Source: Acidobacteriota bacterium (GTDB taxonomy: Bacteria > Acidobacteriota > Terriglobia > Bryobacterales > Bryobacteraceae). Taken from it: 50,686 bases of DNA. Positions within the stretch are counted from its first letter, which is position 1. The number at the start of each line of letters is the position of its first letter. Shown piece after piece: positions 1-8,729 of this stretch. Under the pieces are notes generated by a model. The model had not been told where the DNA came from and did not search any database. It saw only the letters and a list, made by a program, of their open reading frames with translations. The position numbers were made by a program, and so were the translations under genes. Location: positions 1 through 50,686 of the forward strand of contig QHXW01000457.1 in the NCBI GenBank assembly GCA_003223115.1. Reading direction: 5' to 3'.

Positions 1-2
1 TT

Positions 3-677
3 CATGGCGGCCCGACAGGCGCGGCACTGGAGAGTTTCCCGGTTCCTCGCACGTATCCCACCCAAGTATTTCTGCAGGAGGGCTTCGCCGTTTTCGAACC
101 GAACTTTCGGGGCAGTATCAATTACGGCGCGACGTTCCGGTCGCCAACCATCGAGGCGCAAGGCTTTGGCGACATGGACGACATCATGACCGGCGTGGAC
201 ATGTTGATCGACCAGGGCATTGTCGATTCCGGCCGCCTGGGCGTCATGGGCTGGAGTTATGGCGGATACCTTTCGGTGTGGATCATCGGCCATTCGAATC
301 GTTTCAAGGCTGCGTCCATCGGCGCATGCACTACTGACTGGGTAAGTTGGTATGCGCCGTCGATCGCGAACAAAGAGTCGGCGCCGGAGGTCCTGTGGGA
401 ATATTTTCGGGGAAAGCCCTGGGACCGTCTCGATATCTACAACCGGCATTCGCCTCGATATTTTTTGAAGAATATTAAGACCCCCTCACTCGTGCTGCAT
501 GGCGAACAAGACATCGACAGTGGCCCCGAAGTTTATGTGGCCTTGCGCGACTTGAATGTACCGGTGGTTTATGTCACCTATCCGCGAGAAGGGCACGGTA
601 TCGGCGAGCCGGTACACCAGCGCGATCTGATGAGCCGAAACCTGGAGTGGTTCAAGAAATGGCTATTGGCGCCGTAG
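3..677 (+). CDS. S9 family prolyl oligopeptidase-like peptidase, 3' part only
   Basis: This is the C-terminal catalytic alpha/beta-hydrolase domain (224 residues visible) of a serine peptidase that begins before the window. The reading frame is open from base 3. It starts with HGGPTG, the oxyanion-loop motif of S9 peptidases, followed by NFRGSINYG. The nucleophile lies in GWSYGGY (Ser codon 255-257), the Asp in HGEQD (510-512) and the His in EGHGIG (594-596), so the triad is complete. S9 enzymes cleave short peptides, and many acidobacterial members are exported, but the N-terminus is not visible here. The TPR gene overlaps its end, which suggests co-transcription. Family assignment is firm; the substrate is unknown. 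Confidence 0.93.
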   Translation, partial: HGGPTGAALESFPVPRTYPTQVFLQEGFAVFEPNFRGSINYGATFRSPTIEAQGFGDMDDIMTGVDMLIDQGIVDSGRLGVMGWSYGGYLSVWIIGHSNRFKAASIGACTTDWVSWYAPSIANKESAPEVLWEYFRGKPWDRLDIYNRHSPRYFLKNIKTPSLVLHGEQDIDSGPEVYVALRDLNVPVVYVTYPREGHGIGEPVHQRDLMSRNLEWFKKWLLAP

Positions 678-2104
678 CGGCTCAGTTCGTTTTCATCTCC
701 GCGGCTGCCGTATTCGCCGCGCAGGGCCAGCGCGAGGTCCCGGATTTCAAAACCGAGCAAGGGAGAGCGCACTACCAACGAGGCCTGAAGTATGGCGACA
801 GGGGGCTGTGGGCGCCGGCCATCCTCGAGTTAAACCGCGCCAACTCGCTGGAACCGGGAAACGCAGGCATCCTGATGGAGCTGGGAATCGTGCACGGCGA
901 ACGCAAAGAGTGGAAACAAGCGATCGCATCCCTTCGCAAGGCGGCGGCAATCGCTCCCAGTTCGGCGCAGGCCCACTATAACCTGGCACTCACGCTGGAT
1001 CGGGCCGACCCGGGCAAAGGCGCCGGAACAGCAGAATATTGGAAAGCGCTGAGACTGGATCCACGGTACGTGCAGGCTCTGATCAATCTGGCCATCGACG
1101 TAGGAGATCACGACGCCGCCGAATCCAGGCGCTTACTCAATCGCGCCCTCCAGTTGGATGCGAGGAATGCCCAGGCTCATCTGAATTTAGCGTTGCTTCT
1201 GAAGAGAGAGGCACAAGTTGGCGCAAGCATTCCGGAATTCCGGCGCGCCATTGAGCTTGATCCGGACCTCCTCGAAGCACGGCGGCAGCTCGCCGAACTC
1301 CTATCTTCCGAGCAGCAGTGGGATCAGATCATCGAGCAGTGCCAAGAGATCCTGAAACGCGAACCGGATGATGCCGGCGCCCGGTACACTCTGGGGCAGG
1401 CGTTGATCCGAAGCGGCAAAATGGAAGATGGCCGCAAGGAATTCGATCGGGCCCAAGCGCTCCGGCAGCGGGCGCAGCAACTACAGCAAGCGCAAAAATT
1501 CCAAGCGGACGGTATTCGCGAACTGAAAGCAGGCAAAGTGGCCGAGGCCGTGAAGGCATTTACCGCGGCGGTCGAGCTGGACCGCTCCTCAGCCAATCAC
1601 ATGTACTTGGGTATCGGGCTGGCCGCTTCCGAAGATGTGAAATCCGGTATTCGAGAGCTCACCACGGCACTCGAACTCGAGCCGTCCAACGCGCAGGCTC
1701 ATGTGAATCTTGGCAGTCTTTACTTACAGGCCGGCCAGGACTATCTGGGCAAGGCGGAGTTTGAGAAAGCATTGCAGAGCAATCCCTGGCTGCCGGAAGC
1801 ACATAACAATCTGGGTTTGGTGTTGTCGAAAGCCAATCAACCGGACCAGGCCCTCGAGCACTTTCGTCTTGCCGCCGATCTCAATCCTCAATATTTGGAA
1901 GCGGTCTTCAATCTGGGGCTGTGTGAACGAGCGTTGGGTCGGTTGGAGGATGCGCTGTCGGCATTCCGGCGCGCCGCAGAGCTGGCGCCGAATAATGCGC
2001 GGGTTCAATATGCCCTGGGTCTGACGTTGAAAGACAAAGGAGACACCGCCGGCGGCCAGGCGGCAATCAATCGCGCCGCTCGTCTGGAGCGTCAGAGCAA
2101 GTGA
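659..2104 (+). CDS. Exported TPR-repeat protein
   Basis: A protein of 481 residues. A hydrophobic N-terminus (MAIGAVAAQFVFISAAAVFA) looks like a signal peptide. Nearly all the rest is tandem tetratricopeptide repeats, recognisable by recurring patterns such as AQAHYNLALTLD, AQAHLNLALLLK, AEAVKAFTAAVELD and PEAHNNLGLVLSK. TPR arrays are protein-binding scaffolds; no catalytic domain is seen. I chose ATG 659 because GGAG lies about 11 bases upstream; an in-frame GTG at 647 is the alternative. It overlaps the S9 gene by 19 bases and the next gene by 4 (GTGA). TPR plus FG-GAP/UnbV pairs are common in Acidobacteria and are thought to act outside the cytoplasm. The precise role is unknown. Confidence 0.9.
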   Translation: MAIGAVAAQFVFISAAAVFAAQGQREVPDFKTEQGRAHYQRGLKYGDRGLWAPAILELNRANSLEPGNAGILMELGIVHGERKEWKQAIASLRKAAAIAPSSAQAHYNLALTLDRADPGKGAGTAEYWKALRLDPRYVQALINLAIDVGDHDAAESRRLLNRALQLDARNAQAHLNLALLLKREAQVGASIPEFRRAIELDPDLLEARRQLAELLSSEQQWDQIIEQCQEILKREPDDAGARYTLGQALIRSGKMEDGRKEFDRAQALRQRAQQLQQAQKFQADGIRELKAGKVAEAVKAFTAAVELDRSSANHMYLGIGLAASEDVKSGIRELTTALELEPSNAQAHVNLGSLYLQAGQDYLGKAEFEKALQSNPWLPEAHNNLGLVLSKANQPDQALEHFRLAADLNPQYLEAVFNLGLCERALGRLEDALSAFRRAAELAPNNARVQYALGLTLKDKGDTAGGQAAINRAARLERQSK

Positions 2105-3849
2105 CCCGGGGGTGGAACTTATACCGGCCGATTCTTGGCAGTTTGCTGGTGCTCGCGGCAGTGTTTGCGGAATTTCATCTCATCGCCAGCGAGGAAGCGC
2201 GATCGAGCATCCGGTTTCGCGATGCGGGCGCCCCTGCGGGCCTCAACGGTATCACCATTTGCGGAAAGCAGCGCAAAACTTCCGTCATCGAAGTCAATGG
2301 CAGTGGTGTCTGCTGGCTTGACTATAACAACGACGGTTTGTTGGATCTCTACGTTATGAACGGTGGAACGCTGGAAGATTTGACTGTCCAAAGAAGCGGC
2401 GGCCTCAGCTCGCACCACAATTACCTCTATCGGAACAACGGTGATGGCACCTTCACCGACGTTACTGAAAAAGCCGGTGTCGGGGCATTTCGATGGGGGA
2501 CAGGCTGCGCCGCGGCGGATTATGATAACGATGGTCTCACCGATCTGTTCCTTTCAAATATCGGGGAGTCGAATCTCTTCCGCAACAAGGGTGATGGTAC
2601 GTTCACCGATGTGGCGAAATCTGCCGGTGTGTCCGGTGGCTTTCAGTGGCACACCGGCGCTGCTTTCGCCGACTACGACGGCGATGGCTACCTGGACCTT
2701 TACGTGGCGGCGTACCTCGACCTGCCGCAAATGTTCCAGACGCAAAAACAATGTCCGTGGCAAGGTATGCAGGTGTTCTGCGGCCCCGGAGGCCTGAAGG
2801 GCGCTCCGGACCGGCTGTATCACAACAACGGCGACGGCACATTCAGGGATGTCACGCGTCAGGCCGGAATGGAGGACCACGACTTGCTCTACGGCCTCAC
2901 CGCAACGTGGGAGGATTTCGATAATGATGCCCGGCCGGATCTGTTTGTGGCCAACGACCGAGGCCGAAACTACCTGTATCACAATCTGGGCAAGGGAAAA
3001 TTCGAAGAGACCGGCGAGACCTGGGGCGCTGCGTACCCGATCGAAGCAAAGGCACAGGCCAACATGGGTATTGCGGTCGGGGACTACGACCACAGTGGGA
3101 CCATGGACCTGTTCGTTACTACTTTTTCGCAGGATCACTTCACGCTCTACCACAACACCGGCAAGCGGCTATTCTTCGACGTATCGGGAGAAACCGGAAT
3201 CGCATCGGCCACGCATCCTTTTCTCGGGTGGGGCGCTTTCTTTGCGGACCTGGATAACGACGGATGGCTGGATCTGTTCACCTCCAACGGTCACGTGTAT
3301 CCTGAAGCGGAAAAGGCGAAGGGCGCAATGGAAAAGTATGTCCAGCGGCCTCTGGTATTCCGGCAATCAACGCCAGGGGTCTTCACCGAGGTGGGCAGGC
3401 AGTCGGGTCTGGCCGGACTCCCGGTGTTTTCCTCGCGCGGCGCGGCTTATGCGGATTTCGATAACGACGGGGATATTGACCTCGTGTATACGAATATGGA
3501 TGCTTCCCCGTCGCTTCTCGAAAACATTTCGAGCCCACAGCACTGGGTGACCATCAGAACCCTCGGAACCCGAAGCAACCGGGATGGCATCGGCGCGCGC
3601 CTGAAGCTCACGGCCGGCGACCTGGTGCAGTACGCGTCGGTGAGATCCGGGGAAAGTTACCTATCCGGGAATGATCCGCGCGTGCATTTCGGGCTCGGCC
3701 GGAAGAGCAGCATCGACGCACTTGAAATTCGTTGGCCGAGCGGACAAGTGGACCGCTTGGACAGCGTGCCATTCGACCGCTTCGTAACCGTCGAGGAAGA
3801 TAAGGGCATCACGCAGGTGCTGGAACCGCGCAAGCCGTTGGTGAAATAG
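2101..3849 (+). CDS. CRTAC1-like FG-GAP/VCBS repeat protein with ASPIC/UnbV C-terminal domain
   Basis: A protein of 582 residues with a GTG start inside the stop of the TPR gene, which indicates translational coupling. The N-terminus (about residues 8-28) is hydrophobic, as in a secretion signal or anchor. Repeated blade motifs of the form DYNNDGLLDLYV, DYDNDGLTDLF, DYDGDGYLDLYVA and DFDNDGDIDLVYTN are FG-GAP/VCBS repeats, which bind calcium and fold as a beta-propeller. The last about 90 residues (RSNRDGIGARLKL, VRSGESYLSGNDPRVHFGLG, EIRWPSGQVDRL) match the ASPIC/UnbV domain. The protein is probably an extracytoplasmic binding or adhesion protein; no enzymatic role is supported. Confidence 0.92.
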   Translation: MTRGWNLYRPILGSLLVLAAVFAEFHLIASEEARSSIRFRDAGAPAGLNGITICGKQRKTSVIEVNGSGVCWLDYNNDGLLDLYVMNGGTLEDLTVQRSGGLSSHHNYLYRNNGDGTFTDVTEKAGVGAFRWGTGCAAADYDNDGLTDLFLSNIGESNLFRNKGDGTFTDVAKSAGVSGGFQWHTGAAFADYDGDGYLDLYVAAYLDLPQMFQTQKQCPWQGMQVFCGPGGLKGAPDRLYHNNGDGTFRDVTRQAGMEDHDLLYGLTATWEDFDNDARPDLFVANDRGRNYLYHNLGKGKFEETGETWGAAYPIEAKAQANMGIAVGDYDHSGTMDLFVTTFSQDHFTLYHNTGKRLFFDVSGETGIASATHPFLGWGAFFADLDNDGWLDLFTSNGHVYPEAEKAKGAMEKYVQRPLVFRQSTPGVFTEVGRQSGLAGLPVFSSRGAAYADFDNDGDIDLVYTNMDASPSLLENISSPQHWVTIRTLGTRSNRDGIGARLKLTAGDLVQYASVRSGESYLSGNDPRVHFGLGRKSSIDALEIRWPSGQVDRLDSVPFDRFVTVEEDKGITQVLEPRKPLVK

Positions 3850-3861
3850 TATCGTCATTCT

Positions 3862-4710
3862 ATGCCCTCGCTACCATTAGTGAACCTATTTCAACGCGAT
3901 GGTTTCTGCGTGGTTGAGGGCTTTCTCGACCGGAACGAAGTCGCTGACTTCCTGAAATCAATCGAACGGATTTGTACGGGCGCGACGGTTGAACATCACG
4001 ACGCGACGCGCCTGGAAATGGAGCCCGATCAGTGCCGCGAGGGCAACCGCGTCCGCCGGATCTACGAGCCCTGCACGCACTATCCGGCATTTCGCGCTTT
4101 GTCCGACTCGAAGAAATTGCTGGACAGCCTGGCGCAGTTATTGGGCGAGAACCTGCTGTTCCACTACAGCAAGATCAACATGAAACCGCCCGAGGTGGGC
4201 TCGGTGGTGGAGTGGCATCAGGATCTTGCGTATTATCCGCTCACCAATACGGACTCCCTCGCTGTTCTGTTCTACCTGGACGATGCTGACCGGACCAATG
4301 GTTGTTTGCAGGTGATTCCCGGAGTCCACAAAAACGGCATCGTGAACCATAGCCGCGACGGCTTCTTTCGAGGGCAGATCACGGAGCCGGTCGATACTTC
4401 AAAAGCCATCGCCATCGAAGGTGTCGCGGGATCGGCGATCTTCCTGCATGGAATGACGCCGCATGCTTCGGCGCCCAATACCTCCTCGCACGCTCGCCGA
4501 ACGCTGATTCTGGGGTACCGTGCGGCGGACGCCTATCCGATTTATGCCGGAGAAACCACCCTGCACGCGGAGCGCCACGTACGCCTGGTTCGCGGCGAAC
4601 GTTCGCCACTGGCACGGTTTGGAACGCAAGCCATGCCAATTCCCCGATTCCGGGACGTACCGAAATCTCTTTACGAGTTGCAGCGGCGATTCCGGGAGGA
4701 GCAGAGTTAG
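3862..4710 (+). CDS. PhyH-family Fe(II)/2-oxoglutarate dioxygenase
   Basis: A protein of 282 residues, the usual length for the phytanoyl-CoA dioxygenase family. Members hydroxylate small organic substrates using iron, O2 and 2-oxoglutarate. Family features are the N-terminal FQRDGFCVVEGFL, the iron-binding WHQD (His119, Asp121), the distal His201 in HGMTPHAS and a basic Arg pair (ARRTL, 212-213) suited to 2-oxoglutarate. All iron ligands are present, so it is probably active. It sits 12 bases after the FG-GAP gene and runs towards the convergent hydrolase gene. A second PhyH gene lies at 36.4 kb and is clearly different in sequence. The substrate is unknown. Confidence 0.9.
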   Translation: MPSLPLVNLFQRDGFCVVEGFLDRNEVADFLKSIERICTGATVEHHDATRLEMEPDQCREGNRVRRIYEPCTHYPAFRALSDSKKLLDSLAQLLGENLLFHYSKINMKPPEVGSVVEWHQDLAYYPLTNTDSLAVLFYLDDADRTNGCLQVIPGVHKNGIVNHSRDGFFRGQITEPVDTSKAIAIEGVAGSAIFLHGMTPHASAPNTSSHARRTLILGYRAADAYPIYAGETTLHAERHVRLVRGERSPLARFGTQAMPIPRFRDVPKSLYELQRRFREEQS

Positions 4711-4714
4711 GGCG

Positions 4715-5743
4715 CTACTGCTGCACGTCCTGGGCGATGACGTAGAGTGTGACACCTTTATCGATATGCGCGGGGAAATGCATCATCAACAGCGCTCCAT
4801 CGCGATGCGAGCGGATCTCGAGCGGAGCTGAAGAGTGGTCGGAAAAATCGTGGAGACGGCCCACCAGATCGCCCTGCTTGATGTCGGCCCCCAGTTCCAC
4901 AAGCGGCTCCCAGATCCCCGTGCGCGGCGCGGGAACGTAGTCCTCCAGCTTTGAGGCGTCCACCAGCCGCGGAGGCGCGACGCGGCGCTCGTCAATCTTG
5001 AGGATGTTGCCTGCCAGCATGCCGTAGTGCCTGAGGACGTTTTTGAAACCCTCGTAAGCATGGCGCACGCCGGACAAGCTAACGGATTCACCAAATCCGA
5101 ATTCGCCGCCGATGGCGATCTTGCCCTCTTTTTCCGCTTCTTCGGGCAGCAGACCGGACGCCATATCGCTGGTGTAAACCAGAATGAACGGCGTGTCGAA
5201 CAGTGCCGCGACCAGGTTCATTTCCTCGCGCTGCGCCCGGTCAGGAATCGGATGAAAGGATGTACACAGGGCGAAGCCGCCTTCATTGCCGCCGGCATGC
5301 ACGTCAATTACGACGCGCACTTGAGGGAAAATGCGCGTCTTTACGAAATTTGCAATGCGGTAAGAGATAGAGCCGCGCGGATTACCCGGAAACGCGCGAT
5401 TCATGTTCACGCCATCGAGCGGTGAAATGCGGGTATTCGCGCCGCAGGCACTTTCGCTCAACTGCGGAACCAGGATCGCGCGGCCGGACATCTCCGCGGG
5501 GTCGAGATCGTGAGCCAGGCGTTTGACGGTAACCTGCCCTTCCCATTCATTGCCGTGCGTTCCTCCGAAAATGGCGACTCCGGATGCGCGAGGCATTGAG
5601 TTTTCCAGACCGTTGATCACGGTGAGCGGTACCAGTGAGTAACCCCAGCTTGAATCGTGATGGAACGCGACGTTGTAGTGGTGTTTACCGGGCTTTTCGA
5701 AATCTATTTTGGAGAAATCATGTATGAGTGTGGGGCCGTGCAT
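4715..5743 (-). CDS. Succinylglutamate desuccinylase/aspartoacylase-family zinc hydrolase
   Basis: A protein of 342 residues. The zinc-binding motif GGTHGNEWEG supplies His63 and Glu66, and DVHAGGN supplies the third ligand, His149. DGVNMNRAFPG is the family's Arg/Asn substrate-binding loop. The C-terminal 90 residues (GADIKQGDLVGRL, HRDGALLMMHFPAHIDKG) form the beta-rich domain typical of this M14-like group. Members remove acyl groups from amino acids or related amides. The gene is divergent from the enolase-superfamily gene with about 38 bases between starts, which suggests shared control. The exact substrate is not predictable. Confidence 0.88.
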   Translation of the reverse strand: MHGPTLIHDFSKIDFEKPGKHHYNVAFHHDSSWGYSLVPLTVINGLENSMPRASGVAIFGGTHGNEWEGQVTVKRLAHDLDPAEMSGRAILVPQLSESACGANTRISPLDGVNMNRAFPGNPRGSISYRIANFVKTRIFPQVRVVIDVHAGGNEGGFALCTSFHPIPDRAQREEMNLVAALFDTPFILVYTSDMASGLLPEEAEKEGKIAIGGEFGFGESVSLSGVRHAYEGFKNVLRHYGMLAGNILKIDERRVAPPRLVDASKLEDYVPAPRTGIWEPLVELGADIKQGDLVGRLHDFSDHSSAPLEIRSHRDGALLMMHFPAHIDKGVTLYVIAQDVQQ

Positions 5744-5750
5744 GGAGGGC

Positions 5751-5760
5751 TAGTATACTA
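5751..5760 (+). promoter_or_regulatory. Probable -10 (TATACT) within a TAGTATACTA palindrome
   Basis: The 10-bp perfect palindrome lies in the 38-base divergent gap between the aspartoacylase-like gene and the dehydratase gene. TATACT at 5754-5759 is a good -10 hexamer for the plus-strand gene, whose ATG is 22 bases further on. No convincing -35 is visible. The core AGTATACT loosely resembles the repeated operator described elsewhere in this window, but it lacks the outer TCC/GGA arms. Confidence 0.4.
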
Positions 5761-5781
5761 TGCAGTTTCGGCCGGACTCGC

Positions 5782-6933
5782 ATGAAGATTACGAACGTCG
5801 AGGTATTGGTTCTCAAGTCTCCCGGACTTTACAACAATCCTGAAGGCTCGGAAGAGCCGCTGGGCCCCACATACATGGGAATCGTCAGGGTATCGACCGA
5901 TGCCGGCATCACAGGGTACTCCGATATGGAGACCGCGGCTTCGGTGGCCAAAGCGGCCGTGGAAGCTCCTCGATGGAGCGAGGGGGGCGTGGAGGCTTTC
6001 GACGGGCTGGCTTCGCTGATTGTGGGAGAGAATCCGCTTGAAGTCGAACGCCTCTGGTACAAGATGTACCGCGGAAGCATTTACTACGGCCGGCGCGGCG
6101 CGGCGATCCAGGCCATTTCCGCCATCGATATCGCTCTGTGGGACATCATGGGCAAGTTTTACCAGCAGCCCATCCACATTCTGCTGGGCGGGAAATGGCG
6201 GGACAAGGTGCGTGCATACGCCAGCACGCTTTTCCGCTCTACACCCGACGCCATACGCGAAGCTACCAAGAAATACCTCGACCAGGGATTCACGGCGATC
6301 AAGTTCGGCTGGGGAGTGTTCGGGAAAGATCCGAATATGGATGTTCGCCTGGTGGAGGCGGCCCGCCACCAGATGGGATCTCAGAATGACCTGCTGGTGG
6401 ATACCGGCTGGTTCATCGAGCGAACACCGAAACAGGCCATTCAGGTTGTACGCTCGATCGAGCCCTTCCGGCCTTTCTTTGTCGAAGAGATTCTGCATCC
6501 CGAGGATTATGACGGCTATCGTCACGTCGCCGAAAACGTGGAAACGCTGATCGCGTGCGGCGAGCAGGAGGCCACCGAATGGGGTTTCCGCCAACTAATT
6601 GAACAGGGCAAAGTCGACATCCTGCAGCCGGATCTCACGCGCTGCGGCGGCTTCACCATTGCCCGAAAAATCGTTCACATGGCTGAACTGGCGAACGTGC
6701 TGGTCATCCCGCACTCGTGGTCGTCTGACTTGCTCACCGCCGCGTCCCTTCATTTGAACGCGTTTCAGCGACGTGCCGTATTCGTGGAATTCAACACCTC
6801 GCAGGGCCCCTTGAGCCGCGCCATGGTCAAGACGCCGTTGCAGATGACCGATGGCTATGTGCCGGTGCCCACCGGTCCCGGTCTTGGAGTGGGGGTCAAC
6901 GAGGAAACGCTCGAGAAATACCGCATCGCGTGA
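5782..6933 (+). CDS. Mandelate racemase/muconate lactonizing enzyme family (enolase superfamily) protein
   Basis: A protein of 383 residues. These enzymes abstract a proton alpha to a carboxylate, and bacterial members of this type are often sugar-acid dehydratases. The N-terminal capping domain begins MKITNVEVLVLKSPG. The barrel carries Lys174 (AIKFGWG), metal ligands Asp207 (LLVDTGW), Glu235/236 (FVEEI) and Glu261 (ACGEQE), and His311 (IPHSW). Only one Lys is present at the KxK position (K-F-G), which may matter for stereochemistry. I chose ATG 5782 because homology starts there; an upstream extension to 5728 reads as non-coding. The neighbours fit sugar-acid catabolism. The exact reaction is unknown. 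Confidence 0.9.
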   Translation: MKITNVEVLVLKSPGLYNNPEGSEEPLGPTYMGIVRVSTDAGITGYSDMETAASVAKAAVEAPRWSEGGVEAFDGLASLIVGENPLEVERLWYKMYRGSIYYGRRGAAIQAISAIDIALWDIMGKFYQQPIHILLGGKWRDKVRAYASTLFRSTPDAIREATKKYLDQGFTAIKFGWGVFGKDPNMDVRLVEAARHQMGSQNDLLVDTGWFIERTPKQAIQVVRSIEPFRPFFVEEILHPEDYDGYRHVAENVETLIACGEQEATEWGFRQLIEQGKVDILQPDLTRCGGFTIARKIVHMAELANVLVIPHSWSSDLLTAASLHLNAFQRRAVFVEFNTSQGPLSRAMVKTPLQMTDGYVPVPTGPGLGVGVNEETLEKYRIA

Positions 6934-6934
6934 A

Positions 6935-7783
6935 TCACGCATCGATTTCCAGAATTTCCAAAGTATTGCGCTGAAACATCTCCTCCATCTTCGCCATATC
7001 TAAGCGAGGTAGCGACGTGCCTTCCAGCATGCAGTTCAGCTGGCGCATGCCCTCGAGGCTCGCGTCGACAGTGGTGAACGGATAATCGCTCCCGAACAGG
7101 ATCTTGTCCCATACTCCGTATTCCTGTACCAGCATCAGCGAGTGGTAAAGCTGAAACGGACGATAGTGCAGCGCGGAACAATCGGCGTAAACGTTCGGAT
7201 GCTTGCGTATGGTGACGACGCACTCACCTTCGTATGGATGTGAGATGTGGGCCATGATGATCTTCACGTCCGGGAAGCGAATGGCGACGTCATCGAGGTG
7301 CCTGGGGATCGTGCAATCGAGAGGCGCCTGCGCAACGAATGTCGTGCCGGTGTGCAGCAGCACAGGCAGGCGATGGCGCGTCGCGTACTCCCATAGGTAA
7401 TCGAGCTTGCGGTCGTTCGGATAAAACCCGGCGTACATGGACAGCAGCTTGATTCCCCTGAGCTTGAGGTCCTGATGTCCCTGGTGTAGTTCGTCCTGCC
7501 AGCCGGGCTGCGTCGGATCCACCGAGAGAAAGCCGATGAGCTTGTCGGAGTGGTCTCGGACGTACGCGGCCACTTCCTGATCGGGGACCCAGAGCCCTGA
7601 CAGCTTGGCTTTGCCTCCGAAGACAATCGTCTTATCGCACCGGCTGGCATGCGCGTGGTATTCGTCCCAGCGCACGGTGAGATCGATTTCCACGCCGCTC
7701 CTGGCGCGGCGCACCTGTGTGACAAAGTCCTTCGAGAAGTGCATAGGGTATCGAAATAAATGGCTGTGAACATCGACCAACAT
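6935..7783 (-). CDS. Amidohydrolase family protein (amidohydrolase_2 type)
   Basis: A protein of 282 residues with a metal-dependent TIM-barrel hydrolase pattern. The N-terminal HSH pair (VDVHSHLF, His6 and His8), further histidines in LLHTGTTF and MAHISHPYEG, and the terminal FGSDYPF Asp are the expected ligand positions. Members include decarboxylases, lactonases and deaminases. The gene is convergent with the enolase-superfamily gene, with one base between the stops. It is divergent from the cytochrome c gene across a 154-base region that holds an operator-like palindrome. The reaction is not predictable beyond the family. Confidence 0.88.
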   Translation of the reverse strand: MLVDVHSHLFRYPMHFSKDFVTQVRRARSGVEIDLTVRWDEYHAHASRCDKTIVFGGKAKLSGLWVPDQEVAAYVRDHSDKLIGFLSVDPTQPGWQDELHQGHQDLKLRGIKLLSMYAGFYPNDRKLDYLWEYATRHRLPVLLHTGTTFVAQAPLDCTIPRHLDDVAIRFPDVKIIMAHISHPYEGECVVTIRKHPNVYADCSALHYRPFQLYHSLMLVQEYGVWDKILFGSDYPFTTVDASLEGMRQLNCMLEGTSLPRLDMAKMEEMFQRNTLEILEIDA

Positions 7784-7850
7784 ATTTCCTCTGCGTTTCT
7801 GATTTTATCTTCCGAAGTTTGCCATACGTGCCGTTTTTTTGGCTTCAGCC

Positions 7851-7864
7851 GTCCAGCATGATGG
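7851..7864. promoter_or_regulatory. Operator-like near-palindrome, site 1
   Basis: TCCAGCATGATGGA matches the consensus TCCAGNATNCTGGA at 11 of 12 fixed positions. It lies between the divergent amidohydrolase and cytochrome c genes, 9 bases upstream of a plus-strand -35 element. That position suits an activator. The same pattern recurs at five other promoter regions in the window. Confidence 0.5.
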
Positions 7865-7873
7865 AAGAAACCT

Positions 7874-7901
7874 GTTGTCTATCGTGCAGCGCGGTGTATA
7901 C
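7874..7901 (+). promoter_or_regulatory. Sigma70-like promoter for the cytochrome c/PQQ dehydrogenase pair
   Basis: TTGTCT (7874-7879) and TATACT (7896-7901) are separated by 16 bases and lie about 37 bases before the GTG start of the cytochrome gene. The operator-like palindrome sits directly upstream. This is a pattern match only. Confidence 0.5.
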
Positions 7902-7937
7902 TGCTCGTCTGCCGCGAGGCTTTTCGCGCAATAAACC

Positions 7938-8729
7938 GTGCCCGCATCACCGACACTCTCATTCCTGCCGCTGCTTCTCCCCCTGTGGTTATTTCAGGCC
8001 GAACCGACGTCTGAGATTCCCAAACAGAATCCGCACGCCAGTGCGGCGGATGTCGAACGAGGTGCGCGGCTGTTCAGGACAAACTGTGGGGTGTGCCATG
8101 GTCCTGCGGGCAACGGAGGCCGCGGCGCGAACCTGGCTCAGCCCAGCCTTCGACGCGCGTCCAATGATCAGGCCTTGTTTCTCGTAATCCGTCAAGGCAT
8201 TCCGGGAACGGAAATGCCGCCTGGCTGGTGGGTGTTGGACGACCACGAAATGTGGCAGGTGGCGGCGTACGTGCGGTCGCTTGGCCGCGTGCCTCCAGAA
8301 AATGTACACGGAGACGCCCAGGCCGGCGAACGCCTGTTCCGGACAACAGGATGTATTGGCTGTCACCAGGTGGCCCTCGAAGGCGGCAACCTGGGACCTT
8401 CCCTTACCGATATCGGCTCACGCCGCGGCGTATCGTATCTTCGCGCCGTGCTGCTCGACCCGGCGTCTTCGTTGCCGGAAGACTTCCTGCAAGTGCAAGC
8501 CGTTACATCGGACGGAAAGCGCATCACGGGTATCCGGCTGAATGAGGACACTTGGTCCATTCAACTCCGGGACCTATCCGGTCATCTGCTCTCGTTCTGG
8601 AAAGATGATCTGGCGTCGCTCGAAAAGCAGCCCGGCCGCTCGCCGATGCCAAGCTACCGCGGGCGGCTGTCGGATCAGGAACTCGACCACGTCGTGGCGT
8701 ACCTGGTTTCATTGCGAGGTGACCGGTGA
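7938..8729 (+). CDS. Dihaem c-type cytochrome
   Basis: A protein of 263 residues with a GTG start and an N-terminal hydrophobic stretch (FLPLLLPLWLFQA) acting as an export signal. Two haem c motifs are present: CGVCH (Cys50, Cys53, His54) and CIGCH (Cys139, Cys142, His143). Likely distal Met ligands lie in GTEMPPGWW and near the second domain's SPMPSYRGRL. The stop overlaps the start of the PQQ dehydrogenase gene by four bases (GTGA). The cytochrome is therefore very probably the electron acceptor of that quinoprotein, which has no haem of its own. It acts in the periplasm. Confidence 0.92.
   Translation: MPASPTLSFLPLLLPLWLFQAEPTSEIPKQNPHASAADVERGARLFRTNCGVCHGPAGNGGRGANLAQPSLRRASNDQALFLVIRQGIPGTEMPPGWWVLDDHEMWQVAAYVRSLGRVPPENVHGDAQAGERLFRTTGCIGCHQVALEGGNLGPSLTDIGSRRGVSYLRAVLLDPASSLPEDFLQVQAVTSDGKRITGIRLNEDTWSIQLRDLSGHLLSFWKDDLASLEKQPGRSPMPSYRGRLSDQELDHVVAYLVSLRGDR

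Noticed and set aside
2554-3550. Long frames on both strands inside the FG-GAP gene
   Set aside because: The repeats of the true frame create periodic open shadows. They have no start signals or domains.
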